Assembly: GCA_013399855.1 (NCBI GenBank)
Contig: VXAY01002362.1
Location: 385,051-449,050 of the forward strand
Length of the DNA: 64,000 bases
Direction: 5' to 3'
DNA from: Oxyruncus cristatus
Lineage: Eukaryota; Chordata; Aves; Passeriformes; Cotingidae
A model generated the notes under the pieces. That model searched no databases. It had not been told where the DNA came from and saw nothing but the letters and a program-made list of their open reading frames with translations. Position 1 is the first letter of the stretch. Each line of letters starts with the position of its first letter. Positions 1-13,374 of this stretch are shown here, piece after piece. The position numbers and the translations under genes were made by a program.

Positions 1-3000
1 ATACACTAGGCATGAGTCTTCCATGCCCCTGCATAGTCAGAGATGCGCAAAGATGAAAAAATACAGTAGCATTTTCCACAATAATCTAACAGCAGTTAAA
101 CATTTCTGCTGCATAAAGTACAAATAGCTGAATAAAATAAAAACATTAATTTTAACTCTAACCAACTAGTTCCACAGCACAAGCCGCCCACAAACCACAA
201 CTCCTAATGCTTTGCAGCTGGCAGTGAAATGATTATTTGCAATAGCCACAATTACAGGACTATTCACTCATCAGGCAGAGGCCTCGTCAGATGATATGAG
301 GAAGCCCTTCCTTTAACAACAGCAGCAGGGATCCAAAAGACCGGGGAGATGACAAGCCTCCTGTTTCCGTAGGTTATCCAGAAGCTCCACAAAATTTGAA
401 ACTGGCAAATCCAAAAATAAGCCTCTGAGGAAGCCTCCCGGAGATCCTGCAAAGTGTCTCCTTTCCCAGAGAAACACTTTTGTATGCAGAATTCCCATGG
501 AGATGTATCTAGTCCTTAAGCTGCAACGACACACTCACAGAGGTGAATCCAGGACAATAAAGATATAATACAAAGAAAAACAAAGTAAAATTGAAGAGTC
601 ATAACAATACCAGGGCATGGCTGTGAATCAATGTATGGTATTGATGAATGCATTTTGTTCCCTACTTTACATTTAAACCCATTAATGTAATTCATCATGA
701 TTTCATTATAGTTTCCTTTAAGGATAAATGACAACTACATATTTCTGTGCAAAGCCAAACCTGTACACACTGATACGCAGACACAACTTTTCATTAAAAA
801 AGGAAAACAGTTTGAATTTCAAGCTTCTGAGAAAGCATGAAGAAAAAAAAATTCCATATTTTCTCTTTTAAAACCTTCTCATCTCTTTAGCATTTATCTA
901 TCGGCAGCCTCTCCAGTCCTCTCTTGCTAAAGTTTAGACCCTTAGATTAGAAATCCAAATTACAAGCTCTCTGTGTATAACCTGTTCTACTGCGTGGATA
1001 CTTTGGTAGATCAGTAAGGAGCATAGGTGAAAACCTCTGCAAACAGGCCAAAGCATGAATGCAGAGTCTGCAAAGCACCTGCAGAGTCTGCAAAGCACCT
1101 GCAAAGTCCTTGGACCCCGAAGGGCCTGCCACGCCCCGCTGCATAGCAAACAAGCAGAAAAAAGCGAGGCAGGGAGTCCGAGAGAGAACCATGAACACTT
1201 GCAGCTCAGCACGACAAATGTCATTCAGGGTTGCTCAGGCCACGGCAGCGTGTATGGCTCTATGCTGTGGCTTCCCAAACTGTCTCATTTACCAACTTGA
1301 TGCCTATTTTGAGATGGCTGTGTATAAGCTTTTCCTGGTAAAGTAGTTCTGCCTTATGTAAGTATTTAAATTGTATCAGGAGGAGACAGTGGCTAGGAAT
1401 GACTTTCTAAACTAGTGGACAAAATGCTCCTTTGAAAAACAGAACTTGGCTTGTAGCTGAATTCCCAGGAAGTATTTATATGTACTGAAATAATACCAAT
1501 AGTATTTGAAAAACTCTTACAGTATTCTCTCTCTGGAGATGATTTTGTTTATTTTGTCCTGGAAGGCAAAACGTGGGTTTTAAAGCCTCTTTGGACAGAG
1601 GAAGCCTTAAGTCTGTGATATTTTCATATTCCGGATCAGAAACTTTCCCTCTTGATAAGAATAATATTACTGTTATTGCTTCCCATTTCCAGTAGTGCAC
1701 ACTAGATCCTGATTTTTTTTTTTCTGGAACCTCTGCACAAATCCAGCTATCTCATAAGGCTTCATGTATGCAGCAGATGCAAAAGAACATCAAAACTGCT
1801 GCTATGAAAACCTGATTTTCCTTCCCAGCATAATGTCAAAAGTATTGCCTTTTCCTTTGGCTATTATCAGTTTCTTTTACTTTCTTGAACTCTGCCACAG
1901 GTGGAAAGATAAATTATGTATTGATTTTTTCCTCTATTTAATAGCCTCATGAACAAAGAGGCAGTGGTGTTGAAAATGGTGCTTCTGGGAGAGAAGGGAC
2001 ATCACCTGCAGAGCGTTTTGAATCATGGCTCCCTTTTCGGTGTTTTTTCTTGAAGTTAACAGAGTTATCACCACAGAAGCACACTTCCAGAAAGTGCATT
2101 CTGCTGATTGCTCCTCATACTGAAGCAAAGGAGAGTCATATGCATTTATCAGTAAAGTTTTTCTGCCAACAATACAGCAAAACTAATGGCCCTTTTCTGT
2201 CTCTGTCCCACTGCCTTTGCTCCTTCATATATTTTATGACAGCACACCATCCTCAGTGTTGTTGCTTTGTGACTACTCCTGTACCTGGTATCATTTATGT
2301 GCCTATAAAAACTATTCTCTAAGTAGAACTGCCCCAAGTAGTGCATCACTGGCAGTTTCAGCCTTAGGTGAGCAATCACTTACCATAATTCACTGTGACA
2401 TGCACAATTATAACTACAATAGTTTACTTCTTTGTTGAACGCTACAAATCCTTTAGCTATGAATGGCAGAGTCTTCAGCATGCAGCAGTCAAACTATGTT
2501 TCATTTCTCTCCTCTTCAAACATATTTTGTGATGGTGAATTAATTTAGCTAAGTTAAAAAACACCATGAGGATAGTTCCTTCAAGGTATTTTGTGATTTC
2601 TTATTTGAAATCCCAAGTCAGAATAGAGACCAAAGATGCTGTAGGGTGTGAGAATAAAGGCAAATTGCTTATTAAGATGTGTAGATAGAATTAATCAATA
2701 TTAAGGTAGAAGAGATAACACAGAGTTTTAGGCTTTACTTCAAACACCTACCAACAATATCAAACATCATTTGGTCCACAAACTAAATAACACCTATTCC
2801 AACAGGACCACTCCATTTCTTATCAACATTTATACAATAAAATTTTCCGCCTTGTTGAAACATAAAAAACTCCAAACTTTTTATGAAGCACTATTTCAAC
2901 TATCTGGATTTCTGGTCAGAAACTAGCAGCAAGCCAAAGACATTAATAGAAAAAGTAACAGAATTTTGCTAAAACCAATATAGATACTCAGGTTTTGAGA

Positions 3001-6000
3001 AAACAGCATAGCATATTAGAATTTTTTCTCACTGAAAACATTCTACATATGATGTTTGAGCATTTTTTCAGTGAAATGTGTGGCTGGGCATTTCATAAGA
3101 AATGTGATAAGAAATCACCCATCTCCACCCCCCAAAAAACCTTTCTAGAGGCAGAGGCAAAATTAAGTGACCTCAAGGGGTTTTCTCCATCTCTGCTTAG
3201 AGTTTGGGGCTTTTTTTAAAAAAAATGTTTCAAATGTCTGAATTTTTCATAATATTTTGGGAAACTTCCAATAAAAGTCACATAATAAAAGTCCACAGCA
3301 AGATTCACAGTTCTATTTGAGGAGGACAGACATTCCCATTGTGCTCGGTAGCTCCATTTTTAATGCATTTTTGAAAGTAGATATGTGGATTCCTTTCTCT
3401 ACCCTCTCTGAAGAGAACCATGCTTACACCTCTCATTCCTCCAGAGGAACGCTAAGCAATGGGCTTAGTCTTTTCCACTCACCATATTTGTTGCCTATTT
3501 AAGGTGTCAGTGAAAAGGGCACCTGCAGCAGCACCTGGGGTACCAGATGGAGAGAGCATTACACCTAGAATGCTCCAGCCCTGGAGTTACAGAGCACTTG
3601 GGAAGTGTGGATACCAACCTCACTGGGTAGAGGGCCAAACCGACACTGTTTCAGGTGTAGGTTAATGCCCCTATCTGCAGGCTGCTGACCTCTCTTTGAC
3701 CTCTTGTTTCTGGCATGAAGTACTATATTATCCTTGCTTTTATTACAAGTGGACAAAATAAACAGCCTGCTTAGGGTTGAAAAAAATCCTTTCAGTCACC
3801 AAAGCATTTTCTTTATTTCTTATTTAGCTATTTTACTTTTTGTATGTGTGTTTGTTTTTCCATTCAGCTTCACTGCACTGGGTCCAACACCCTGCTTCAG
3901 CAGCTGACTTGGGCAAAATAAAAGACTAACACACCCAATTCTAGATGTAGCCATCAAGGGAAGAGATTGAAGTCCATTTTTCACAGCTCTGCTCCTCATA
4001 CTCATTCCTCTCTTCCTCAAAGGTCAGCCTCTGTCCCACAGAACAGTTAATGACTCTACTAAAGAGTATATAAACTGGACAACCCCCATCTGTTGAGCTC
4101 ACCTCAAGCAAGAGCATTCCACAGCAAAGTTTCATATGTGTCACTGCAACTTCACTCACTTTCTCACTTGCTTGTTTCTCCAGAGAGAACATTTGAGGAT
4201 CATTTCCTTGTCACTTGCAAGAAACTGTCTATAACTTGTGGGAGATTATGCAATAGGCATTGGTGGACTTTGAACATGTGAAATATTCTGCCTGTCCTAA
4301 AAAAAAGTAAATACATTGTGGCCTGAGTTAAACTAGAGCCTCAGCTCTATCCTATACACATAACAGAGCCAGCTATCCTTATATGTAAAGCAACTTCAAA
4401 AGCAAGGCCAGATAATTTATCTTTGTGGAGCAAAACCTACTGATGGGAAAGAAGTAGTTAAAGTGTAAAGCTGAGACATAACATAGAAAAAAATGGTGTG
4501 TTCGGTGGTGAGACACCACTGGTAGAAAAAAAGAGGGGTAAAACAGCTTCTCTTCATCCTGCCCCAAGACTGGCTTCTGTGCTCATTACCCTCCGATGGT
4601 CAATGGCTTTCAACGGAAGGTGAAGTAACCGGGATATGTTGTCAGATTTAAATGTTTAAGACATCTAATTTCTCTGTAATCATGAACTGTTCAATTCTCC
4701 CTGCTTTAATTTTGTGGATTTTTTTCAAATCAGATTGTAAGAACAGTGACACATGCTCTTGTCCTCGTGGAGAAAGCCAACTTTAAGGTCACCTATGGCA
4801 TATTAGGATCCTCTCCCTGAGGAAAGGATGTCTGTCACAAGAAAGGATTCTCTACTCCAGAAACCAGAGCCCCCAAATGTAGATTTTGATCTAAAGTCTG
4901 GGGCAACATGTGGGAAAGGATTTGTGGTCTGCACCTGACTGAAAATTTAAGCGTCTCTATTCTAATTTGTCGTTTCCTACGCTCCATGTTCACTCACCCT
5001 GCTCATGTCTAAGGGTCTAAACTACTGTGACAAGTGCATTTACATGTTATGCTCCAAGTGCAGGGCTGGCTTTCATTTAATCAATATTATGTACATAAAA
5101 TTATTGAGGTACTAAACTCTTTATTTTAACAATCATCAACAAGACAGTTGATACCTGTGTAGTGAGATTTTTTCCTTCTATTTGTGCAAGAAAGGGCAAG
5201 GTTAAGTGTTATAAGCACATCAAAACATGAAGAAAAGATAAGGAGACACACAGGCTAACAAACCCCTGAACTCTATCAAAATTCAGCTATCAAAAAAGTC
5301 AAGTATAAAAAAAATCAGTAAAGCATTTGATTGTATTTTGCTCTTGTGCCTGAAGATACAAAGGAAGATGTTATTTTACCTGTACCAACAAATGTAAAGC
5401 TGTAAAGAACGATGTCCACTGATGGGCTTAGGGCGATGTTCTGTACTATTTTTCAGATGGAAAAGTACTTTACTTCACTTCACAAATATTTGAGTGAATG
5501 ATAAGGTATCCAATATGTAAAAGCAACATATCTTAGGTTTGTGGAATTAACCATTATGAAAATTATGATACTTAAGAAATCATCTGCATAAATGATATTA
5601 TTTCAATTTTCCACTCTATATAGAATGATTACCTCCTGTTAACCATGGGAAAAAAAAAAAAGAGTACAGTGTAAACCCGCAATTTTGATTAGGTTAGACA
5701 AGTGTAGACCCTACCAAAATTTATGTGAACTACGGTTAGAAAGCTGAAAGCAAATCTATTAACACTTTGTTCCTCTCCACTCTTAGAGATCCCATATCCA
5801 GTTCAGTAATTTAATTTAAGTATCACTGAAAAAGATAGAAAAAAAATTAAAGTGTTCATTATGAAACACTTTAAAATTATGAGATTCCAAGAGATTCATT
5901 ATATCCATCACTATATAAAATAATAATTTCACAGAGTTTCTTGGACCACAGGTTTCATGTGCAACATGATCCCATCCTTCAAGGAACCACAGAGTGAGAA

Positions 6001-8440
6001 GTCAGCACCAACAGAAAACACACAATCCTACAGCATTAAAGGCTAGTTTACTTTCATTTCTCTTAAGGTTTATAATTGTGTCACCAGGTGAGCTATGTAT
6101 GTCTGCTACCTACTCCTGCTCCACCTCCTCAGCACTTCTTTTTTTTTGGTTTATCTGGGGGGGGGGTTGCGTGCTCATTTGTTTGTTGGTTTGGTTTGTT
6201 TTTGAAAATCCAAGACAATTAAAATGGACAGTGCAACAGTAAGGGGAAATATTTAAATATACAGAGGTCAAGATAATATAAGGTTATTGTTCCCAAAGCA
6301 GTATTAATTTTACCCCACTGAACAGCCTTCACATGTAATTATATGCATGTGTTACTACTAACAGCAATGTTACAAAATATAAATGCCTCGGTGGAGTCAA
6401 GTAATGGCTACTATGGGAACCTTTGTATTTTTTTTATTTGCCTTTTTGTATCTAAATTGTTTAATTGTTGCATTAAAAGGATTTATGTTTTCTCATCTGC
6501 TTTATGTTATAGTTTTACAATATACTGTAGCTTACTCCAATACACTCCACTATTGGGACTACCAAATGTGGAGAATTTGGGATGCTTTTCTAGACAAGGT
6601 AAACTTTAGGAGATTTCACAAGTTCTCAGTGGCAGGTGATTGGAAACTGAGAGTGCAAGACCAATGAAAATTTGGGGCATTTCTGTCCAAATTTATAGAA
6701 TCAGTTTCAGACCCTCTTCTAAAGTTTTTAAAAAAGTTCAGAATATGTATTTTAAATTACAGCAATAAAAGCTTCTCGAAGCTAGAAGTTTGGACATATA
6801 AGAAATTCAAAGTTCCATGTCATCACCAAGAGTCAGATATTTTGGTGTAAAAAGAGGATGCAAAATGCCACTAGTTCATGCAAAATAAACAACTATTCTT
6901 TTAAGGAAGAATTACTATACAGAATTTGCATCCCAGAGGCCCAGATTCAACTATTTACAGAAAAGCACTAAAAAACAACAACAAAAATTACCATCATCAA
7001 ACCAAAAACCAGCCCAGTCATACATGTTGGAAACTAAAATCATATTAAGGGGATGTTCATGATAACAAAGCACAAATTTGTGAAACTCTCATTGTTTTAC
7101 AGAAAGGAAAGAAAAAGGAACTATCATCTATGGAAGTCCAGTGATGAAGTCCATAGTTCTTACAAGTACCCACTCCATTGACAAGGCTGTCTGTCCTGCT
7201 TATGATTCTTCAAGGCTGGTACTATGAATGGCTTCTAACTTTTTAAGCAGTTACTAAATATTTTGCTGTGATCATGGTGAACTAAGATCACTTAGATAGC
7301 TTTACAGTTGATGTAAGCTGACTCATTTTACTTCTCACCACAACACCTGTTCTTTGTCGCAGTTGCTGATGCAGTAACTGCATATTCCACAAAAAAAGGT
7401 CTGATGAAATCAAGAACAACAGCATTCAACACCACTTTTTCATCCTGACAACCCTTGGGGTTTTCTGGAGACATCTGAAACATGGGCAGGTCTCTCTCTC
7501 CCCACTTCAGAGACATAATAGCAGTATATTTTGACCTACCAAACGCAAAAGTTGTGACTTTACAACATACTCCGGATATCCAAAATGCAACTGTGCCTCA
7601 GTCTGTTGGTAACCTGTCCATACCAGAGGCCATTTTTGTTTCTGCAGTTTGAGAGCCACCACATCTTCTAGAAAGAAAAATATCTGAAAGTCATCTGCTC
7701 ACAGAGAGCACTGCTAGGCACCTCCTTAGAGCTAATACTAATCCTGCTTCAGGGTATGGATCTTTCTAATCCTGAACCCTAAAGACATATCTATGGAAGT
7801 AAACCATGTATCCCTAAATATAGGGAATATAAGAGAGTCAGAACTATGCATGATTTACATGCAGGACAAATTACATTGAAGTTAATATTTTAATTAAAAC
7901 TACAGTATTTTACTTTCTTCCAAAACTCAGGTTTTACTCTTTTCCTTGATAAATCCTGTTGGTCTGTCTTCTCTTCCTCTATTTCACCTTCTGAGGACCT
8001 TTAAATTAAAGAAATACTAAATTAGCATCTTTCCAGAACTAGGCTGAATTACTTAGAGTTTGGCAGAGAGATTTTCTTTACTGAGGGTCTAGCATTGATA
8101 ACCATTTCTTCTTCTTTAAGGCCTGAAAATCTATAGCTGGCATGACCTGTGATGGCTGCAGACTAATTTTGATCCACATCTATTTAACACCATGTATGAA
8201 TTAGTGAACTTGGTCCACGAAGAAAGGAACACTAATATTTACATGTTTTTTTCCCAGAAGTTCTGAAACATAAACTACATGAAAATACCATTGATTAACA
8301 ATTTACTGCAAAATAAAATGTTATAAAAAAATAGTTGTGTTTTAATTTAAATTACTAATGATTATGGATAAGACCAAGAACATCTTAATTAAATCAGTCT
8401 GCAGATACTGTTTGACTCAAGAGTTTAATAAGATATGCTA
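1..8440. other. Intergenic A+T-rich sequence
   Basis: No exon, RNA gene or recognised mobile element is visible. Open frames are at most about 96 codons and mutually overlapping. Minor items are the 20-bp duplication at 1061 and a G10 run at 6157-6166 inside a GT-rich stretch. Confidence 0.6.
1061..1100. repeat. Exact 20-bp tandem duplication
   Basis: gcagagtctgcaaagcacct occurs twice head-to-tail (1061-1080, 1081-1100), and a partial third copy starts gcaaagtcct at 1101. The following about 150 bp is locally G+C-rich. Confidence 0.95.
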
Positions 8441-9030
8441 TGTCCGGCTGGGATGGAGCTAATATTCTTCATAAAAGCCTACATGGTAGTGTTTGAATTT
8501 GCGACTAAAAACTAAACCAGTGTTGATAACATACCAGTGTTTTGGTTACCACAGAGCACTGCTTGTACAGCATTGAGGTTTTGTTTTGTGGGGTGTTTTA
8601 GCTTCCTTTTCCCCACTCTGTTCCCCCAGACAAGGCTGAGGATGTGAAAGAAGCTGGGAGGGAGCATAGCCAGGACAGCTGACCTAAACTTACCAGAGGG
8701 GTACTCCATACCAAATAACCATGTGCTCAGCAGTAAAAGTTCAGCAAAAAGAGGAGGAAGGGAGAACATATGGAGCTACAGCATTTATCTTCCTCAGGAA
8801 CTGTTACACATGATGTAGCCCTGCTTTTTAGAAAAGTCTGCCTGTTGATGAGCAGTCGTGAGTTAACATCTTATTTTGGTTTGCTTCCGCTTGCAGCCTT
8901 GTCTCCCTGATTAAATTGTTTTATCTTGAGTTATCTCACTTATGTCCCTGTGATTCTCCCCCCCACATCCTCCTGGGGTTAATAAGCAATGACTGGGTGG
9001 GGGCTTAGCTTCCAGACAGGGTCAACCTCC
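8441..9030 (+). mobile_element. Degraded ERV LTR, same family as the LTR at 57279-57837
   Basis: It shares the start (TGTCcGGCTGGGATGGAGCTAAT), the ACCAGTGTTTTGGTT block, AGAAGCTGGGAGGGAGCATA and CCAGGACAGCTGACC with the right-hand LTR, in the same order and orientation. The TATA region has decayed (CAGTAAAAGTTC where the other copy has GTATATAAAC). The 3' end is uncertain. The 5 bp CTATG occurs at both edges (8438-8442 and 9030-9034) and may be the target duplication. It has no linked internal region. It is older than the 57-kb copy. Confidence 0.78.
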
Positions 9031-10924
9031 TATGTTGAAAAGAAAAAACAAAGAAAATAGACTTTATTTTATACACACACTCTAGGTAGACATACATGAT
9101 TATAGATTCCAGCTTTTAGATTGGAAGTGTCATCTAGATAAAGTTGTCTGAGAGTGGAAAATAGCAGAGAACCTGTCTAGTAGGAAGAAAAAACAGACTC
9201 TCATTGTCATTCATCAAATTCATGAAGCCTGATAAAGGCTTAAAAAGACAATATCTGCTCCCAAGCAGCTTTAACTATTAAGAAAATTAATTAGTAACAG
9301 GCAGAAAACTAGAACTAAGTGCAGAGAATGGTAGAAACATTCAAAGGAGGGAAATGGGTTTCCCTGAACATTAACATATTGATAAGTAAAAGGATAGAAG
9401 GGGAAACACAGGAAGGACATCATGTAAACCATTCTCTTGTACAATCTCTCCTCTTCCTAGCTGGCAGAAACCTTCTTTAAAAAAAAGCTATGGCCACTGC
9501 TGGAGGGCCTTAGGAAGAAAACTTTGCTCCATGGGCACCTAATCGATTCAAACACTAGCCATCCAAAGTATATTTATTACTTCTGCTGCCAAAGTTTTGC
9601 TCTCTATTGCATGGCACTGAACAGTGGGACCAGAATCTTCCAGCAGAAGTCAGACTGGCACCTCAGACTCCACTTATTCACAGTTTGTGGTTAGAAATAA
9701 AAATAAATAAAAAACAAACAAATAACCCCCCAAGCAAATAAAATGTCAAATGCTGAGCACTCGTCAACTTACACTTGTTCATAGACTGAGATTCTTATGC
9801 ATAGCACATGCATCATACGTTCAGACATATCTTTATTCAGATCTAAGCTACAAAATGGTTAGTCCAATGAGAGCACAGACCCAACCTCATAGTGCTTTCC
9901 AGAGAGAAACATTTCTAATAACTTCTTCTGCCCCAGTAATAAGGAAGTTATCAGGCTTCTAAACTTCATCGTTTCAATGAAGTTTAAATCAATAAAGGGT
10001 GGGGAAGGAGCCCAGAAGGCATGTCAAGCACAAGGGAGGAGGGAAAAGGAACAGTCTCAAAAAATGTTGCATTATTTGCTTAGAGTAACAGGTTACAATG
10101 AATAAAAATGGAAAAAGCACTGGAGATAATTTTGCAATCCTCATAATGAAGTCTGACTATGATTCACCACATTGTATACAGTGAATAAAGATAACACAAG
10201 TGTGCATAATTTTGAGCATCTAGTGAAAAATTAATATTGCCTCCCTAAGAGTTGCCCACTTCAGTGTGGGCACGCTCCATGAGTTGTGATACATCTAATT
10301 GTTCTAAAGCAAATTAATCAAGACGTGCTCTTGGGTGTTTTGCAACTTCTCCACTAATTAATTCAGGTCTTTCTTCACTTGCATTTGAAAGAGAATATGA
10401 AGGTAAAAGCAGGGTTTGGGAATTTTTTTTTCTCCATAACTTGTCTCATTATGCAACTGAGTGTGATCAAGCCTGTGCATGTTCAGCCAGCAAGCAGAAC
10501 AGAACTGCTGAGTGCCCACAAACACTGCTAAAAGTAATAAAAACTGCAGGGACATTGTGACTTTGAGACACAGTTCATCCTTCTTCAGAAGCCTACTCAT
10601 AGGTAGAAAGGTTTATTCTGAAGCTGTGGTGAGAAGATTTCTGTACTAGTGGGTTTTTTTCTATTTTACTTCCAGAGGTGCATTGTACCAGACAAAGCAA
10701 GTCCCAGGGCAGGGTGAGAAGCAAAGAAGAAAACCTCAGTCTCAAGAAGATGAGTAGAGTTCATAAGCATCATGAGCCCATTTGCAAGCATGGGCAACAG
10801 ACCCACAGTCAGCAAAATTATTCTGTGAACAACACATCATTTAATATTGCAGATTCCCTGAGGCCCAGGGAATACACAACACATGCCTCTAGACAGTGGT
10901 TCTATGATTTTATCCATCCAATCC
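9031..10924. other. Intergenic, nothing recognised
   Basis: A+T-rich unique-looking sequence between the old LTR and the G+C-rich block. It has no coding signal beyond chance frames, the longest being 92 codons at 10678-10956, which runs into the repeat-like block. Confidence 0.55.
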
Positions 10925-11330
10925 CAGATTTGTCCACCCCTGGTTCTGCCCCCTGACACGCCCCTTCAGGAATTGGGTTTGGGGTCTTTGGGCCCCTTCT
11001 TCCTCATCTTCATCTTCTTCGCAGCACGCAGAGTTCTTGGAGTTCCTCCGAACCTTGGAGTTCCTCCGGCCTGAAGGTTGCTGTGTCTGTGTGATATCTT
11101 CTGGTCCAGGCCTTAGGGTGTTTTTCTACAATTCTACCTTGAAAAGAAGACTAAACACACTAACAGAATTTAGAGGGATTGATATGGAATGGGGTAACAG
11201 AGTTGGGTATGTGTAACTACTATGTTGAGGGTAAGGGATATAATACAGCTACATTAAAATCTACATTCACTACAAAACTACTTCTAAAATCTACAAAAGT
11301 AAAAAAACCAAAAAGCTCTGAGGCATCACC
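10925..11330. repeat. Unassigned G+C-rich, repeat-like block
   Basis: Local base composition changes sharply at about 10925. The block has a C/T-rich run (CCTTCTTCCTCATCTTCATC), then two copies of CTTGGAGTTCCTCCG with an 18-bp period (11036-11050 and 11054-11068). After 11150 it turns A-rich with internal repetition of the type CTACNNNNAAAATCTAC. It looks like part of an interspersed element (perhaps ERV) but I do not recognise the family. Open frames inside are not convincing. Confidence 0.45.
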
Positions 11331-12780
11331 AAGGAAAAAAAAAATCTTTCTGTTATCTAGCTAGGATTACTATGAAGAGTTTGGCATTCAAGGACGATGC
11401 AATGAACATATCCTATCAAGAACACATTAAGACTTGTCCTTATTCCATCTCCTGTTAAGCACTGCCATCAGGAGGGCATTAGTGATGCATAGCGGTCATG
11501 GCACAGAGGTCACAAGCACTTTTAAAGGCAAAAAGGCCAGGCTGTGCAGCCTATCTGCCTTCATCATAACTGCCAGAGGTTGAAATGGCTCAGTATTTGT
11601 CAGATGAGTTCTAAAAAGGCAATATGATAACTGACTTGTATAAGAAAAGGTTCTTGTTTAGAGTACAAGAGCTGCAGTTAGCACTGCAAAACATGTGCCA
11701 TCCTCAAAGAAAGTGAAGGAATCAAGAGGGAGGTTGAAGACCTGAAGAGGTTACCTTGATCTGCACGGGGCTAAACTGAGAAGCAGGAACACAAAAAGCA
11801 GTAGATCCCCTAGACAACACAACGAGCTAGTATATGGCTTCAGCAGTGTCCTCTGTGTGGAAAGATACTCTGTTGAGACAGAAGATGCAGAACCTGGCAA
11901 TAAGCTCAAAAAGTTCGGAAAAAAAGGCAACAACATGATATGTGTTTGAGACCATCATCTGCAAAAAATGTCTAATGAGGAAATTAGGAGTAACTGAAGT
12001 GTCATGACACTTGATCTGCCTTATATGTATTGTGCACTTTCAAAGATAGGAAATAGTCCAGAAAATCTACAATATATAGGTATAAATATGTCTATTGTTT
12101 GCATGTGTATATATATATTATATATATACACACATATATAAATGCAGACAAGATGCCCCATTTGAAGGATATGAAAAATATCCAGTTAGCATAAAAAAAA
12201 GATCAGATTACTAATTCTGAGAAAAAAAGGATTTTCTCCGTTTTACTTTAAATCGGTATGTCCTGATGTGGGAAACTGCAGTTTTACACATTGCAACATA
12301 TTAGGCTGTATGAAGAGGATAGGGAATATGAAATTTTTTGCTGCTTTGAATTTTAACACATTAGAACTTGAATATTAACAACAATCTTTTTTTTTCCTGT
12401 TTCTAAAGACATCCAATTTCTCTTCGTCCATACATTCTTGCTATTTCTGCAGAGCATTTTAGAAAAAAAAAAAGTCAGTATAAAAATGAGAAGTGCACTA
12501 TTTCCTAAATCAACCCCCCAGATAGTTAAACCTACTGGCTTGTTACCACTCTTCTGTTATAGTGTCCTTGTCACATTGCTCCTTTTGTCCCTGATTAACT
12601 CTAGTAATGTCCCCTCTTTTCCTGCATCAGAGTTTATAGACTTGATTAATATGCAGAACAAATGCATTTAGAAGTACACACCAGAGTATTCTGGAATGAA
12701 GTATTAAGTTCCTATGTGAAACACCTGATCAATTACTATTTAATACTGAATATTTAAATTTGCCCTCATCTCATGAGCAA
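11331..12780. other. Intergenic, nothing coding
   Basis: Mostly A+T-rich. 11440-11900 is mildly G-rich and may be decayed repeat material that I cannot assign. The AT palindrome at 12104 lies here. Confidence 0.5.
12104..12132. repeat. Perfect AT/GT palindrome (14-bp arms, 1-nt spacer)
   Basis: TGTGTATATATATA at 12104-12117 and its exact reverse complement at 12119-12132 flank one T. It is an AT microsatellite with mirrored TG/CA ends, able to extrude as a cruciform. Confidence 0.9.

Positions 12781-12805
<25 letters not shown>
12781..12805. repeat. Poly(T) tract, 25 nt
   Basis: Uninterrupted T25 followed by A-rich sequence (TTTTAAAAAAGGGGG). Confidence 0.95.
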
Positions 12806-12811
<6 letters not shown>

Positions 12812-13210
12812 GGGGGAACTGGTTGCTTTTAGAGGAAAATAAGAGTAGATCCCCAAAAGACCCCACTGGAAAGAAAACTTGTGGCAGGAAGCAGCAAAAA
12901 ACAGTGGCTCTCCATGGGCCATGAGCCGGGCAGCTGTGATACACTGCAGATCCCTCAGCCCTGACGACTGGGCACCTCTCTAGTGATGGGACAATGATGA
13001 GATGGGATGTGGGCCAAGCTTGGTGAGGCCCAGGACTGGGCATGGCAGTACAGGGCTGTAGTAAGCTGGAAACCATACTCTGCTGTGACACTGCTGGGGC
13101 AGGGCTGGGTGGGGACAGTGAAGGCTGCTGGCACCACTAGGGCCACCACAACTTGCACAACACCCTCAGCAAGAGCTATAAACAAGGAGCATATGGAAGC
13201 TTTTGGTTGA
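12806..13210. repeat. G+C-rich block bordered by T25; possible retro-insertion
   Basis: A run of 25 T (12781-12805) is followed by about 400 bp of G+C-rich sequence that differs from its surroundings. Read on the minus strand, the tract would be a 3' poly(A) tail of a retrocopy ending at 12806. No poly(A) signal, target duplication or known protein is seen. The two minus-strand frames of 92 and 95 codons overlap each other and resemble nothing I know. Confidence 0.35.
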
Positions 13211-13374
13211 AATTTCTGAAGTTTCAAAGACACCTAAAAAAATCTTACGTACTATTTGTAAACCCTGTAATGTCTAGTTAAAGGCCTTCACATTTATTTG
13301 TTTTCTAGTATAAGAAGTGCAGAGATTTACAGGGGCTTCACTGAGAGGCAATGTCTCATTGGAGACTAGAAGTA

